The notes beneath the pieces were generated by a model, which was given only the letters and a program-made list of their open reading frames with translations, ran no database searches and was not told where the DNA came from. 64,000 nt of DNA from Antarcticimicrobium luteum. GTDB taxonomy: Bacteria > Pseudomonadota > Alphaproteobacteria > Rhodobacterales > Rhodobacteraceae. Every line of letters begins with the position of its first letter. Position 1 is the stretch's first letter. Position numbers and translations under genes: made by a program. The stretch covers positions 1 to 64,000 of the forward strand of contig NZ_SMUV01000059.1 in assembly GCF_004358185.1 (NCBI RefSeq), given 5' to 3'. Shown here piece after piece: positions 17,149 through 25,115 of the stretch.

Positions 17149-18234
17149 TCAGGTGCCCGACTTGATCTTGGTCCACAGACGGGTGACGACCCGCTGCACC
17201 TTGGCCGGATAGGGCCGGGTGGTGAACAGGTTTTCCAGCGTCGCGGCATCCGGATAGATCGCCGGATCGCCGATGACGTCCTCGACCAGGAATTCCTGCG
17301 AGGCGAGGTTGCCATTGGCGTAGTAGACATAGTTCGAGGCCGCCGCCATGTTCTGGGCGTCCATGATGAAATTCAGGAACTTGTGCGCGGCGTCCGGGTT
17401 GGGCGCGTCGACCGGAATCGCCATCTGGTCGAACCACATCTGGGCGCCTTCCTTGGGCGCGTGATAGGCGATCTCGACGCCATTGTCGGCCTCGGCCGCG
17501 CGGTCGCGCGCCTGCAGCACGTCACCCGACCAGCCGACCGCGACGCAGATGTCGCCATTGGCCAGCCCGTTGATGTACTCCGAGCTGTGGAACTTCTGGA
17601 TATAGGGGCGGACCGCCATATAGACGCCTTCGGCCTTGGCGATGACGTCGGGGTCCTGGCTGTCGGGATCCTCGCCGATGTATTTCAGCGCGGCCGGGAT
17701 CATCTCGGCGGGGGCGTCGAGGAAATGCACGCCGCAGCCGGCCAGCTTCTCCATGTTGGCGGGGTCAAAGACCAGCGCCCAGCTGTCGATCGGGGCGTCC
17801 TCGCCCAGCAGCTCGGTCACCTTGCCGACATTCACGCCGATGCCGGTGGTGCCCCACATGTAGTTGATCGAATAGGCGTTGTCGGGGTCATATTGCGCGG
17901 TGCGCTTTTCGACGACGTCCCACATGTTCTTGTGGTTCGGCAGTTTGGACATGTCCAGTTTCTGGAACGCGCCCGCGGAAATCTGGCGCTGCAGGAAGGT
18001 GCCCGAGGGCACCACCACGTCATAGCCCGAGCCGCCGGCCAGCATCTTGGTCTCGAGAACCTCGTTGCTGTCGAACACGTCATAGATCAGGTCGATGCCG
18101 GTTTCTGCCTCGAACTTGGCCAGCAACTCCTCGTCGATATAGTCCGACCAGTTGTAAACGCGGACTTCCTCGGCCTGCACGGCGGAGGCGCCCAGCGCCA
18201 GAACCGCGGTCAGACTCAGCGATTTGAAGGTCAT
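17149..18234 (-). CDS. potF: Putrescine-binding periplasmic protein
   Basis: Substrate-binding protein with an N-terminal signal peptide (FKSLSLTAVLALGASAVQA) and a mature start EEVRVYNWSDYID, the hallmark of the PotF/PotD family. YMWGTTGIGVNVGKV and GWSGDVLQARDRA line the polyamine-binding cleft in this family. The start is ATG 18234 (361 residues) because GGGAG lies six bases upstream; an in-frame upstream ATG at 18288 would bury the signal peptide. It is the first gene of the potFGHI-oxidase operon and diverges from the gntR gene across an intergenic region carrying a TTGATCAA palindrome. Confidence 0.93.
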   Translation of the reverse strand: MTFKSLSLTAVLALGASAVQAEEVRVYNWSDYIDEELLAKFEAETGIDLIYDVFDSNEVLETKMLAGGSGYDVVVPSGTFLQRQISAGAFQKLDMSKLPNHKNMWDVVEKRTAQYDPDNAYSINYMWGTTGIGVNVGKVTELLGEDAPIDSWALVFDPANMEKLAGCGVHFLDAPAEMIPAALKYIGEDPDSQDPDVIAKAEGVYMAVRPYIQKFHSSEYINGLANGDICVAVGWSGDVLQARDRAAEADNGVEIAYHAPKEGAQMWFDQMAIPVDAPNPDAAHKFLNFIMDAQNMAAASNYVYYANGNLASQEFLVEDVIGDPAIYPDAATLENLFTTRPYPAKVQRVVTRLWTKIKSGT

Positions 18235-18280
18235 AGTAGTCTCCCTGTGAAGGAACGGGTTTACCCCCGCATCTTCTGAT

Positions 18281-18288
18281 TTGATCAA
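18281..18288. promoter_or_regulatory. Palindrome TTGATCAA, candidate operator 1 (potF promoter)
   Basis: A perfect 8-bp palindrome in the context GATTTGATCAAGTTTTG, lying 47 bases upstream of potF and 93 bases upstream of gntR. The same core occurs at 18380 and, with one base changed at the end, at 19090. All three flank genes of the putrescine module, so these are candidate sites for the local GntR regulator. Confidence 0.5.
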
Positions 18289-18373
18289 GTTTTGCCTTCC
18301 CCGGCAACAAGGGATATGTTTTCACGCAGCCTCGCTCAGTGCAAGCATAGTCAGTCGCATCAGGAAGAGTCCG

Positions 18374-19069
18374 TTGAATTTGATCAAAAAATCAGCAGCG
18401 AAAGCCCCGAAACCGGCCGCCGAACCGCCGGTTCACGAACAGGTTTATCAGAAACTCCGGGGTCAGATCCTGTTCGGAGAGATGGCTCCGGGCCAGGCTG
18501 TGACCATTCAGGGGCTGACTGATTCGCTTGGCGCCGGCATGACTCCGGTGCGCGAGGCGATCCGGCGATTGATCTCGGACGGGGCGCTGGTGTTTCAGGG
18601 CAACCGCCGCGTCAGCGTGCCGGTGTTGTCGGCGGCGGATGTCGAGCAGCTGATCTTCGTCCGCCAGGCCCTGGAATCCGAACTGACGCGCCGGGCCGCG
18701 CGCCATGTCACGCCGGGTCTGATCGCCGAGCTGGAAGCAATTGACTCGGCTTTGGATTCCGCCATCGCGGCGGGCGATGTCTCGGGCTATCTGCAGCAGA
18801 ACTATAACTTTCACACGGCCCTTTATGCCCGCGCGCAGGCGCCGGTGATGCTGGATCTGTCCGACCGGATGTGGCTGCGGTTCGGCCCCTCTCTGCGGGT
18901 TGTCTGTGGCCGGTTCGGGACACAGAATCTGCCCGACCGGCACAAGGAACTGCTGGATGCGCTGCGCATCGGCGATATAGAGGCCGCGGCCGGGGCGATG
19001 GCTGAGGATGTGGTTCAGGGCATGCAAATGGTCGACGCGGTGCTGGAAGAACGCAGCGTGCAGGTCTGA
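18374..19069 (+). CDS. GntR-family (FadR/FCD subfamily) transcriptional regulator
   Basis: The N-terminal winged helix runs from HEQVYQKLRGQILFGEMAPG to GAGMTPVREAIRRLISDGAL (recognition helix). It is followed by an all-helical FCD ligand-binding domain with LIFVRQALESELTRRAARHV and NYNFHTALYARA. TTG 18374 is preferred (231 residues) because AGGAAG lies six bases upstream; upstream in-frame starts would run through the intergenic region. It sits between divergent potF and the downstream aminotransferase gene, so it is the likely regulator of putrescine use. Ligand and sign of control are inferred. Confidence 0.87.
   Translation: MNLIKKSAAKAPKPAAEPPVHEQVYQKLRGQILFGEMAPGQAVTIQGLTDSLGAGMTPVREAIRRLISDGALVFQGNRRVSVPVLSAADVEQLIFVRQALESELTRRAARHVTPGLIAELEAIDSALDSAIAAGDVSGYLQQNYNFHTALYARAQAPVMLDLSDRMWLRFGPSLRVVCGRFGTQNLPDRHKELLDALRIGDIEAAAGAMAEDVVQGMQMVDAVLEERSVQV
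18380..18387. promoter_or_regulatory. Palindrome TTGATCAA, candidate operator 2 (gntR start)
   Basis: A second copy, in the context GAATTTGATCAAAAAATC, overlapping the first codons of the gntR gene. A site here could serve autoregulation. A chance match inside coding sequence cannot be excluded, but its AT-rich flanks differ from the surrounding GC-rich coding sequence. Confidence 0.42.
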
Positions 19070-19089
19070 TTCGATTGACAGCAAAAAAT

Positions 19090-19097
19090 TTGATCAT
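19090..19097. promoter_or_regulatory. TTGATCAT, candidate operator 3 (spuC promoter)
   Basis: The context AAAAAATTTGATCATATTC matches the other two sites over ATTTGATCA. It lies in the 65-base gap between gntR and the aminotransferase start at 19135. The gap is unusually AT-rich for this genome, as expected of a promoter/operator. Confidence 0.45.
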
Positions 19098-19134
19098 ATT
19101 CTGTCCCTAACACCGGAATTTCAGGAGTCCCGCG

Positions 19135-20532
19135 ATGCCCGCCATCACCAACCACATGCCGACCGCCGAGCTTCAGGCGCTGGACAGCGCCCACCACATG
19201 CACCCCTTCACCAACGGAGACGAGCTGGCGGCCAAGGGCGCGCGGGTGATCACGCGGGCCAAGGGCGTCTATCTGACCGACAGCGAGGGGGTCGAGATCC
19301 TCGACGGCATGGCCGGGCTGTGGTGCGTCAATATCGGCTATGGCCGTGACGAGCTGGCCGAGGTTGCCGCCCGCCAGATGCGCGAGCTGCCCTACTACAA
19401 CACCTTCTTCCAGACCACGCATGTGCCCGCCATCGCGCTGGCCAGCAAGATCGCCGAACTGGCGCCGGGCGATCTGAACCACGTGTTCTTCGCCGCAGGC
19501 GGGTCCGAGGCGAACGACACCAACATCCGCATGGTGCGCACCTATTGGGACGCCAAGGGCAAGCCCGATAAAAAGATCATCATCAGCCGCAAGAACGCCT
19601 ATCACGGCTCGTCCATGGGCAGCGCCAGCCTCGGCGGCATGGCCGGAATGCATGCCCAGGGCGGCATGCCGATCCCGGACATTCATCACATCAATCAGCC
19701 CGACTGGTGGGCCGAAGGCGGCGACATGACGCCCGAGGCGTTCGGCCTCGCCCGCGCGCAAGAGCTGGAAGCCGCGATCCAGGACCTGGGCGAGGATCGC
19801 GTCGCGGCCTTTATCGCCGAGCCGGTGCAGGGCGCCGGCGGCGTGATCGTGGCGCCCGACAGCTATTGGCCCGAGATCCAGCGCATCTGCGACAAGTACG
19901 AGATCCTGCTGATCGCGGATGAGGTGATCACCGGGTTTGGCCGCACCGGCAACTGGTTCGGCTGCCAGACCCTGAACATCCGTCCCGACATCATGACCAT
20001 CGCCAAGGGGCTCAGCTCGGGCTACCAGCCGGTCGGCGGCTCGGTGGTCAGCGACGAGGTGGCCAAGACCCTGGGCGGGGTGGAGTTCAACCACGGCTAT
20101 ACCTATTCCGGCCATCCGGTGGCCGCCGCCGTGGCGCTGGAAAACCTGCGCATCCTCGAGGAAGAGGGCATCGTCGACCGCGTGCGCGCCGAAACCGCGC
20201 CCTACCTGGCCGAGAAATGGCACAGCCTCGGCGATCACCCGCTGGTGGGCGAGACCAGGATCGTCGGCATGATGGCCTCGCTGGCGTTGACGCCCGACAA
20301 GGCGAGCCGCGCCAAGTTCGCCTCCGATCCGGGCACCGTGGGATACATCTGCCGCGAACGCTGCTTTGCCAACAACCTGATCATGCGCCACGTCGGCGAC
20401 CGGATGGTCATCTCGCCGCCGCTGGTCATCACCAAGGCAGAGATCGACACCCTGATCGACCGTGCCCGCCGCGCGCTCGACGAATGCCACGCCCAGCTCA
20501 GGGAACGGGATCTGCTGAAAATGGCGTCCTGA
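19135..20532 (+). CDS. spuC: Putrescine-pyruvate aminotransferase-like (class III, SpuC-like)
   Basis: A class III PLP aminotransferase that would convert putrescine plus pyruvate to 4-aminobutanal and alanine. PLP motifs are FFAAGGSEANDTNIRM, LIADEVITGFGRTGNWFG and the Schiff-base lysine K291 in TIAKGLSSGYQP. The 465-residue length and start fit the SpuC/omega-transaminase group. AGGAG lies seven bases before ATG 19135. It follows gntR on the same strand and is closed by a strong terminator. Amine specificity is inferred from potFGHI next door; other omega-amino substrates are possible. Confidence 0.85.
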   Translation: MPAITNHMPTAELQALDSAHHMHPFTNGDELAAKGARVITRAKGVYLTDSEGVEILDGMAGLWCVNIGYGRDELAEVAARQMRELPYYNTFFQTTHVPAIALASKIAELAPGDLNHVFFAAGGSEANDTNIRMVRTYWDAKGKPDKKIIISRKNAYHGSSMGSASLGGMAGMHAQGGMPIPDIHHINQPDWWAEGGDMTPEAFGLARAQELEAAIQDLGEDRVAAFIAEPVQGAGGVIVAPDSYWPEIQRICDKYEILLIADEVITGFGRTGNWFGCQTLNIRPDIMTIAKGLSSGYQPVGGSVVSDEVAKTLGGVEFNHGYTYSGHPVAAAVALENLRILEEEGIVDRVRAETAPYLAEKWHSLGDHPLVGETRIVGMMASLALTPDKASRAKFASDPGTVGYICRERCFANNLIMRHVGDRMVISPPLVITKAEIDTLIDRARRALDECHAQLRERDLLKMAS

Positions 20533-20557
20533 GGGGCGTACCGAGGACCAAGACCGA

Positions 20558-20584
20558 CCCCCCGGGCCCCGGCCCGGGGGGTTT
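20558..20584 (+). terminator. Intrinsic terminator after spuC
   Basis: A nine-base stem (CCCCCCGGG with CCCGGGGGG, 20558-20566 and 20573-20581) with a six-base loop is followed by TTT, closing the aminotransferase gene. It lies 12 bases from the convergent ybaK-like stop, so it may serve both strands. Confidence 0.8.
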
Positions 20585-20595
20585 TCGTTCAGGGG

Positions 20596-21066
20596 TCAGG
20601 CTCCGTTGTGGAACACCCGCGCCCCGGTGGCCCGCAGCAGCGCGTCCGGCGCGACGCGAAAGACGGCGTTGGGCGCGCCGGCCGCCGCCCAGACCGCAGG
20701 ATACTGCAATAGCGCGTTGTCCATCCAGGTGTCGATGGCGCTCAGATGGCCGATCGGCGCGACACCGCCAATCGCGAATCCGGTTTCCTCGCGCACCCGC
20801 CCGGGGTCGGCGCGGCGCAGCCCCTCGTCGAACATCCCGCTGGCGGCATCCAGGTTCACGTCGTGCCGTCCGCTGACCAGCAGCAGCTTCAACTCGCCGC
20901 TGTCGACCCCCTCGAAGATCATCGATTTGACGATCTGCCCTACGTCGCAGGCGCAGGCGGCGGCGGCCTCCTGCGCGGTCCGGGTCGAGGCGGGCATATG
21001 CAGGACCGACATGTCCAATCCGGCGGCGGCTGCGGCGCGCTCGACGCGCCTGGTGCTTTTCGACAT
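20596..21066 (-). CDS. YbaK/EbsC-family aminoacyl-tRNA deacylase-like protein
   Basis: A small (156-residue) YbaK-domain protein, the family that hydrolyses mischarged tRNAs such as Cys-tRNA(Pro). Recognisable stretches are IVKSMIFEGVDSGELKLLLV (the conserved lysine region) and FAIGGVAPIGH, the loop typical of the fold. ATG 21066 is chosen because AGGAGG lies five bases upstream. It diverges from a GntR regulator with operator-like sequence between them. The exact amino acid and tRNA are not predictable here. Confidence 0.85.
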   Translation of the reverse strand: MSKSTRRVERAAAAAGLDMSVLHMPASTRTAQEAAAACACDVGQIVKSMIFEGVDSGELKLLLVSGRHDVNLDAASGMFDEGLRRADPGRVREETGFAIGGVAPIGHLSAIDTWMDNALLQYPAVWAAAGAPNAVFRVAPDALLRATGARVFHNGA

Positions 21067-21095
21067 CGAGGCCTCCTGGGTATCCTCTGGCAAAG

Positions 21096-21117
21096 ATTGG
21101 ATACAAAAATACGTATT
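21096..21117. promoter_or_regulatory. Operator-like sequence between ybaK-like gene and gntR
   Basis: ATTGGATACAA (21096-21106) resembles the TTGTATACAA-type site of FCD-GntR regulators and is followed by the perfect palindrome AATACGTATT (21108-21117). Both lie in the 103-base divergent gap and stand out by AT content. This is a candidate site for the regulator at 21170. Confidence 0.4.
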
Positions 21118-21169
21118 GCAGACATTCTGTCAATGCCGCAGGATTGTACCGGCAAGGAAACGGACCGCC

Positions 21170-21820
21170 ATGACAGACAAGCCCAGCCGAACCGGCGCCA
21201 CCGCCACACAGATCGCCGCGGCGCTGCGCACCGACATCATCGCCGGCGCCTTCGCCCCGGGCACAGTCCTGCGGCAGGAGGAACTGGCGCGGCGGTTCCA
21301 CACCAGCAGGATGCCGGTCCGCGACAGCCTGCGCATTCTGGAACAGGAGGGGCTGGTCATCCTGGCGACCAATCGCGGCGCGCGGGTGGCGCCGTTGGAT
21401 GCCGCCGGTTTCCGGGAAATCTCCGAGATGCGGGCGGTGGCAGAGCCGCTGGCGCTGAAACACGCCATTCCCGAACTGACAAACCGCCAGCTGGATCAGG
21501 CCGAGGCGATTCTGGATCAGGCCGAAACAGCCGCAGCAGACCGGTTCGGTGCGCTGAACAAGGCGTTTCACCTCGCCTTGCTCGCGCCCTGCCAGCGGCC
21601 GCGACTGCTGTCCCATATCGCCGGCCTGAGCGATCTCAATGAACGCTATCTGCATCTGGCGGCGAGAGAGCTGGACTATGCCGCCCGCTCTCATGCCGAA
21701 CACCGGGCGCTGCTTGCGGCCTGCCGCGACCGGGACGCCGAGCGCGCCTGCGGGCTGCTGACCGCGCATATCGTCAGCGCCAGCGAGGCCCTGCTCGCCG
21801 CCCTGCGCACGGCGGACTGA
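21170..21820 (+). CDS. GntR-family (FCD) transcriptional regulator
   Basis: The winged helix spans ATQIAAALRTDIIAGAFAPG to TSRMPVRDSLRILEQEGLVI, and the C-terminal FCD domain contains EMRAVAEPLALKHAIPELT and ALNKAFHLALLAP. It has 216 residues from ATG 21170, with AAGGAAA upstream at nine bases. It diverges from the YbaK-like gene, which is therefore its most likely target besides itself. The ligand is unknown. Confidence 0.85.
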   Translation: MTDKPSRTGATATQIAAALRTDIIAGAFAPGTVLRQEELARRFHTSRMPVRDSLRILEQEGLVILATNRGARVAPLDAAGFREISEMRAVAEPLALKHAIPELTNRQLDQAEAILDQAETAAADRFGALNKAFHLALLAPCQRPRLLSHIAGLSDLNERYLHLAARELDYAARSHAEHRALLAACRDRDAERACGLLTAHIVSASEALLAALRTAD

Positions 21821-21867
21821 ATACGGCCCGTCTCTGGTCAGGGCGGCGGGTCCAGCGCCGGCGAGGC

Positions 21868-22467
21868 TTAGAAATCCACCCCGCGTTGCGCCTTGATCCC
21901 GTTGTGATAGGGGTGCTTGACCTCGGTCATTTCGGTGACCAGGTCGGCATAGGCGCAGATCTCCGCCGGCGCATCGCGCCCGGTCAGGATCACGCCGGTC
22001 CGATCCGCACGCGCCCTCAGCCCCTCCAGCACCTCTTCGGCACTCAGATAGCCATAGCGCAGCGCGATGTTGATCTCGTCCAGAACCAGCAGGTCGAAAT
22101 CGCCGCTCTCCATCATCTGACGCGCGCGGGCGAACGCGGCCTGCGCGGCGGCGATGTCGCGGGCGCGATCCTGGGTGTCCCAGGTAAAGCCTTCGCCCAT
22201 GGTATGCCAGGTGACCCCGCCCAGCCGGTCGAAGAACTGCCGCTCGCCGGTGATCCAGCTGCCCTTGATGAACTGAACCACGCCCACCGTCTGCCGCCAG
22301 CCCAGCGCGCGCACGACAACGCCAAAGGCGCTGGACGACTTGCCCTTGCCGTTGCCGGTATGCACCAGCACCAGCCCGCGCCCCGGATCGCCCGCCTCGG
22401 AGACCTTGGCGCGGTGCTCGGCCTGCATCTTCTTCATCTTCTGCTTATGTGTCTCGGCGTCGGTCAC
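21868..22467 (-). CDS. cobO: Cob(I)yrinic acid a,c-diamide adenosyltransferase
   Basis: Transfers adenosyl from ATP to the corrinoid cobalt in cobalamin synthesis and salvage. The N-terminal P-loop HTGNGKGKSSSAFGVVVRAL is the BtuR/CobO signature, LLVLDEINIALRYGYLSAEE supplies the Walker B-like region, and VILTGRDAPAEICAYADLVT is a conserved C-terminal motif. It has 199 residues. No other cobalamin genes are adjacent. It is on the minus strand with a DMT-family gene upstream on the same strand. Confidence 0.94.
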   Translation of the reverse strand: MTDAETHKQKMKKMQAEHRAKVSEAGDPGRGLVLVHTGNGKGKSSSAFGVVVRALGWRQTVGVVQFIKGSWITGERQFFDRLGGVTWHTMGEGFTWDTQDRARDIAAAQAAFARARQMMESGDFDLLVLDEINIALRYGYLSAEEVLEGLRARADRTGVILTGRDAPAEICAYADLVTEMTEVKHPYHNGIKAQRGVDF

Positions 22468-22524
22468 GCGGCGTCCCTCCTGAATGTCCGACGGATCATA
22501 GGGCAGGCGGCGCGGGGGTAAAGA

Positions 22525-23466
22525 TCACGCCTTCGGATCGCTGACCGATCGCGCGCGGGCCCGTTCCAGCCCCAGATGATGCTCGCGCCAGATCACCAGT
22601 ATATTGCCCGCGATCACCAGCGCGGCACCCGCCAGCATGACCAGCGTCGGCACCTCGCCGAACCAGACATAGCCGATCAGGATCGCGAACAGCATCGAGG
22701 CGTAGTCATAGGGCGCCAGCATCGAGGCCGGCCCGAACCGGTAGGACGCGGTCACCAGGATCTGCGCCACGCCCCCCACCAGACCCGCCAGCACCAGCAG
22801 CAGGGCGATCTGCGGCGGCGGCACCACCCAGCCGAACGGCAGCGTCAGCAGCGCCAGAACGGATGCGGTGGCCGAGAAATAGAACACGATGGCCGACGTG
22901 CGCTCGGTCTCCACCATCCGCCGGATATGGATCTGCACCAGCGCCCGCAGCATCGTCGCCCCGAGGATCAGCAGCGCGCCCAGCGCGGCGGCATCGCGCA
23001 GTCCGCCGCCGCCGGCGCCAAGGCGCGGCCAGACCATGATCACCACCCCGACCAGACCCACCAGAACCGCGCTGATCCGCACCAGCCGGATCCGCTCGCC
23101 CAGCATCAGCGCGGCCAGTATCAGGGTAAAGATCGGCGTGGCATAGCCGATCGCCGTGACTTCGGGCAGCGGCAAAAGCCCCAGACCGGCAAAGGTCATC
23201 CCCATCGCCGAGGTGCCGATGATCCCGCGCCAGAAATGCCCCATCGGCCGATGCGCAATCAGCCCGCTGCGCAGCTCTCCCTTGGCGGCGATCCAGACCA
23301 GGATCACCGGGATCGCAAAGAACGAGCGGAAAAACACCGCCTCACCCGCCGGGACATCCTCGGACGTCGCCTTGATCAGCGCCGCCATTGTCGAGAACAA
23401 AAAGATCGCGCTGAGTTTCAGCGTCACCGCGAGTCCCGGTCGATGCGATGTTAAGGATGTCGCCAT
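22525..23466 (-). CDS. EamA/DMT-family transporter
   Basis: An inner-membrane protein of 313 residues with about ten hydrophobic segments in two EamA repeats, e.g. LSAIFLFSTMAALIKATSED at the start and LVMLAGAALVIAGNILVIWR at the end. The family exports metabolites and amino acids; the substrate is unknown. The start is ATG 23466 (MATSLTSHRPG), since upstream in-frame sequence is not family-like. It diverges from matB, sharing a 94-base intergenic region. Confidence 0.85.
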   Translation of the reverse strand: MATSLTSHRPGLAVTLKLSAIFLFSTMAALIKATSEDVPAGEAVFFRSFFAIPVILVWIAAKGELRSGLIAHRPMGHFWRGIIGTSAMGMTFAGLGLLPLPEVTAIGYATPIFTLILAALMLGERIRLVRISAVLVGLVGVVIMVWPRLGAGGGGLRDAAALGALLILGATMLRALVQIHIRRMVETERTSAIVFYFSATASVLALLTLPFGWVVPPPQIALLLVLAGLVGGVAQILVTASYRFGPASMLAPYDYASMLFAILIGYVWFGEVPTLVMLAGAALVIAGNILVIWREHHLGLERARARSVSDPKA

Positions 23467-23560
23467 TCGCGGACCCTGCGCCGCGCCACGGGAAAGATCA
23501 ACGGGTTGATTTCGCCCCGTTGCAGGGCGCAGATAGACGAAACCCGAGCGGAGGCATTCG

Positions 23561-25063
23561 ATGTACGACGACAATCACCTGATCACCCGGCTGCGTGCGG
23601 CCTCTGTGGGCCACGAGACCCGCAATTTCGCCACCTTCCCGGCCCGCGCCAGCATGACCTTTGGCGAGCTTTTCGCCGGCGCCGAGCGCAACGCGGCGGC
23701 GCTGGTGGCGATGGGCGTTCAGCCGGGCGACCGGGTGGCGGTGCAGGTCTCCAAGACCATCGAGGCGATTCAGCTCTATCTCGGCACGGTGATGGCCGGC
23801 GGTGTCTTTCTGCCGCTCAACACCGCCTATACGACGCCCGAGGTTTCCTATTTCCTCGGCGACGCCACCCCGCGCGTGGTGGTCTGCGATCCGGCGAAGT
23901 ACGAGGCGATCTCCGGCATCGCCGGTGACGCTCGGGTGGTCACGCTCGACGGCAAGGGGCTGGGCACGCTGACCGACGCCGTGGTCGGGCGCGGCGGCTT
24001 CGACCCGGTGCCGCGCGGGCCGGACGATCTGGCGGCGATTCTGTACACGTCGGGCACCACCGGCCGCTCCAAGGGTGCGATGCTCAGCCACGCCAACCTG
24101 GCCAGCAACTCCGAAACGCTGCGCGACTACTGGCGGTTCACGCCGCAGGACGTGCTGATTCACGCGCTGCCGATCTTTCACACCCACGGGCTGTTCGTCG
24201 CCACCAACGTGGCGCTGCTGGCCGGGGCGCGGGTGATCTTCCTTCAGGGGTTCGACGCGGACGCCATTCTGGACGCGATGCCGCAGGCAACCGCGCTGAT
24301 GGGGGTGCCCACCTTCTACACCCGCCTGCTCGCCGACCCGCGCCTGACGAAAGAGCGCGCGGCCAACATGCGCCTGTTCATCTCCGGCTCGGCGCCGCTG
24401 CTGGTGGAAACCCATGAGCAATGGGAGGCACGCACCGGGCACCGCATCCTGGAACGCTACGGCATGACCGAAACCAACATGAGCACCTCAAACCCCTACG
24501 ACGGCGAGCGTCGGGCCGGCACCGTCGGCTTCCCGCTGCCCGGCGTCGAAGCGCGGGTGATGCACGAGGGCAAAGAGGTGCCCGCCGACGAGATCGGTGT
24601 GCTCGAGGTGCGCGGGCCAAACGTGTTCCAGGGTTACTGGCAGATGCCCGAGAAGACGGCGGAAGAGCTGCGCCCGGACGGCTGGTTCATCACCGGCGAT
24701 TTGGCGATGATCGACGCCGATGGTTATGTCACCATCGTCGGCCGCGAAAAGGATCTGATCATCACCGGCGGCTTCAACGTCTATCCCAAAGAGGTCGAAG
24801 GCCTGATCGACGAGCTGCCCGGCGTGCTGGAAAGCGCGGTGATCGGCGTGCCGCACCCCGACTTCGGCGAGGGGGTGGTCGCCGTGGTGGTCCCCGACAG
24901 CGACGGCACCACGCCCGAGGCCATCGCCGCCGCGCTCGACGGCCAGCTTGCCAAATTCAAGCAGCCGAAAAGGATCGTCATGGTCGATGCCCTGCCGCGC
25001 AACACCATGGGCAAGGTGCAGAAAAAGGCGCTGCGCGACGACTACAGCACGGTTCTCGCCTGA
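23561..25063 (+). CDS. matB: Malonyl-CoA synthetase (acyl-CoA ligase)
   Basis: An ANL-superfamily ligase making malonyl-CoA from malonate, CoA and ATP. Core motifs: AILYTSGTTGRSKGAMLSHA (P-loop, near residue 165), ILERYGMTETNMSTSNPYDG, the adenylate aspartate in GWFITGDLAMIDADGYV, and the C-terminal lysine in NTMGKVQKKALR. The MTETNMSTSNPY stretch is characteristic of MatB, unlike long-chain ligases. It has 500 residues. GGAGG lies six bases before the ATG. The convergent gene downstream is a malonate-type AEC carrier, which supports the substrate. Confidence 0.87.
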   Translation: MYDDNHLITRLRAASVGHETRNFATFPARASMTFGELFAGAERNAAALVAMGVQPGDRVAVQVSKTIEAIQLYLGTVMAGGVFLPLNTAYTTPEVSYFLGDATPRVVVCDPAKYEAISGIAGDARVVTLDGKGLGTLTDAVVGRGGFDPVPRGPDDLAAILYTSGTTGRSKGAMLSHANLASNSETLRDYWRFTPQDVLIHALPIFHTHGLFVATNVALLAGARVIFLQGFDADAILDAMPQATALMGVPTFYTRLLADPRLTKERAANMRLFISGSAPLLVETHEQWEARTGHRILERYGMTETNMSTSNPYDGERRAGTVGFPLPGVEARVMHEGKEVPADEIGVLEVRGPNVFQGYWQMPEKTAEELRPDGWFITGDLAMIDADGYVTIVGREKDLIITGGFNVYPKEVEGLIDELPGVLESAVIGVPHPDFGEGVVAVVVPDSDGTTPEAIAAALDGQLAKFKQPKRIVMVDALPRNTMGKVQKKALRDDYSTVLA

Positions 25064-25115
25064 CCGCGCGCCCGGCGGCACCCGCCGGAGGCATGGCGCG
25101 CGGCGCCATTCCCGC

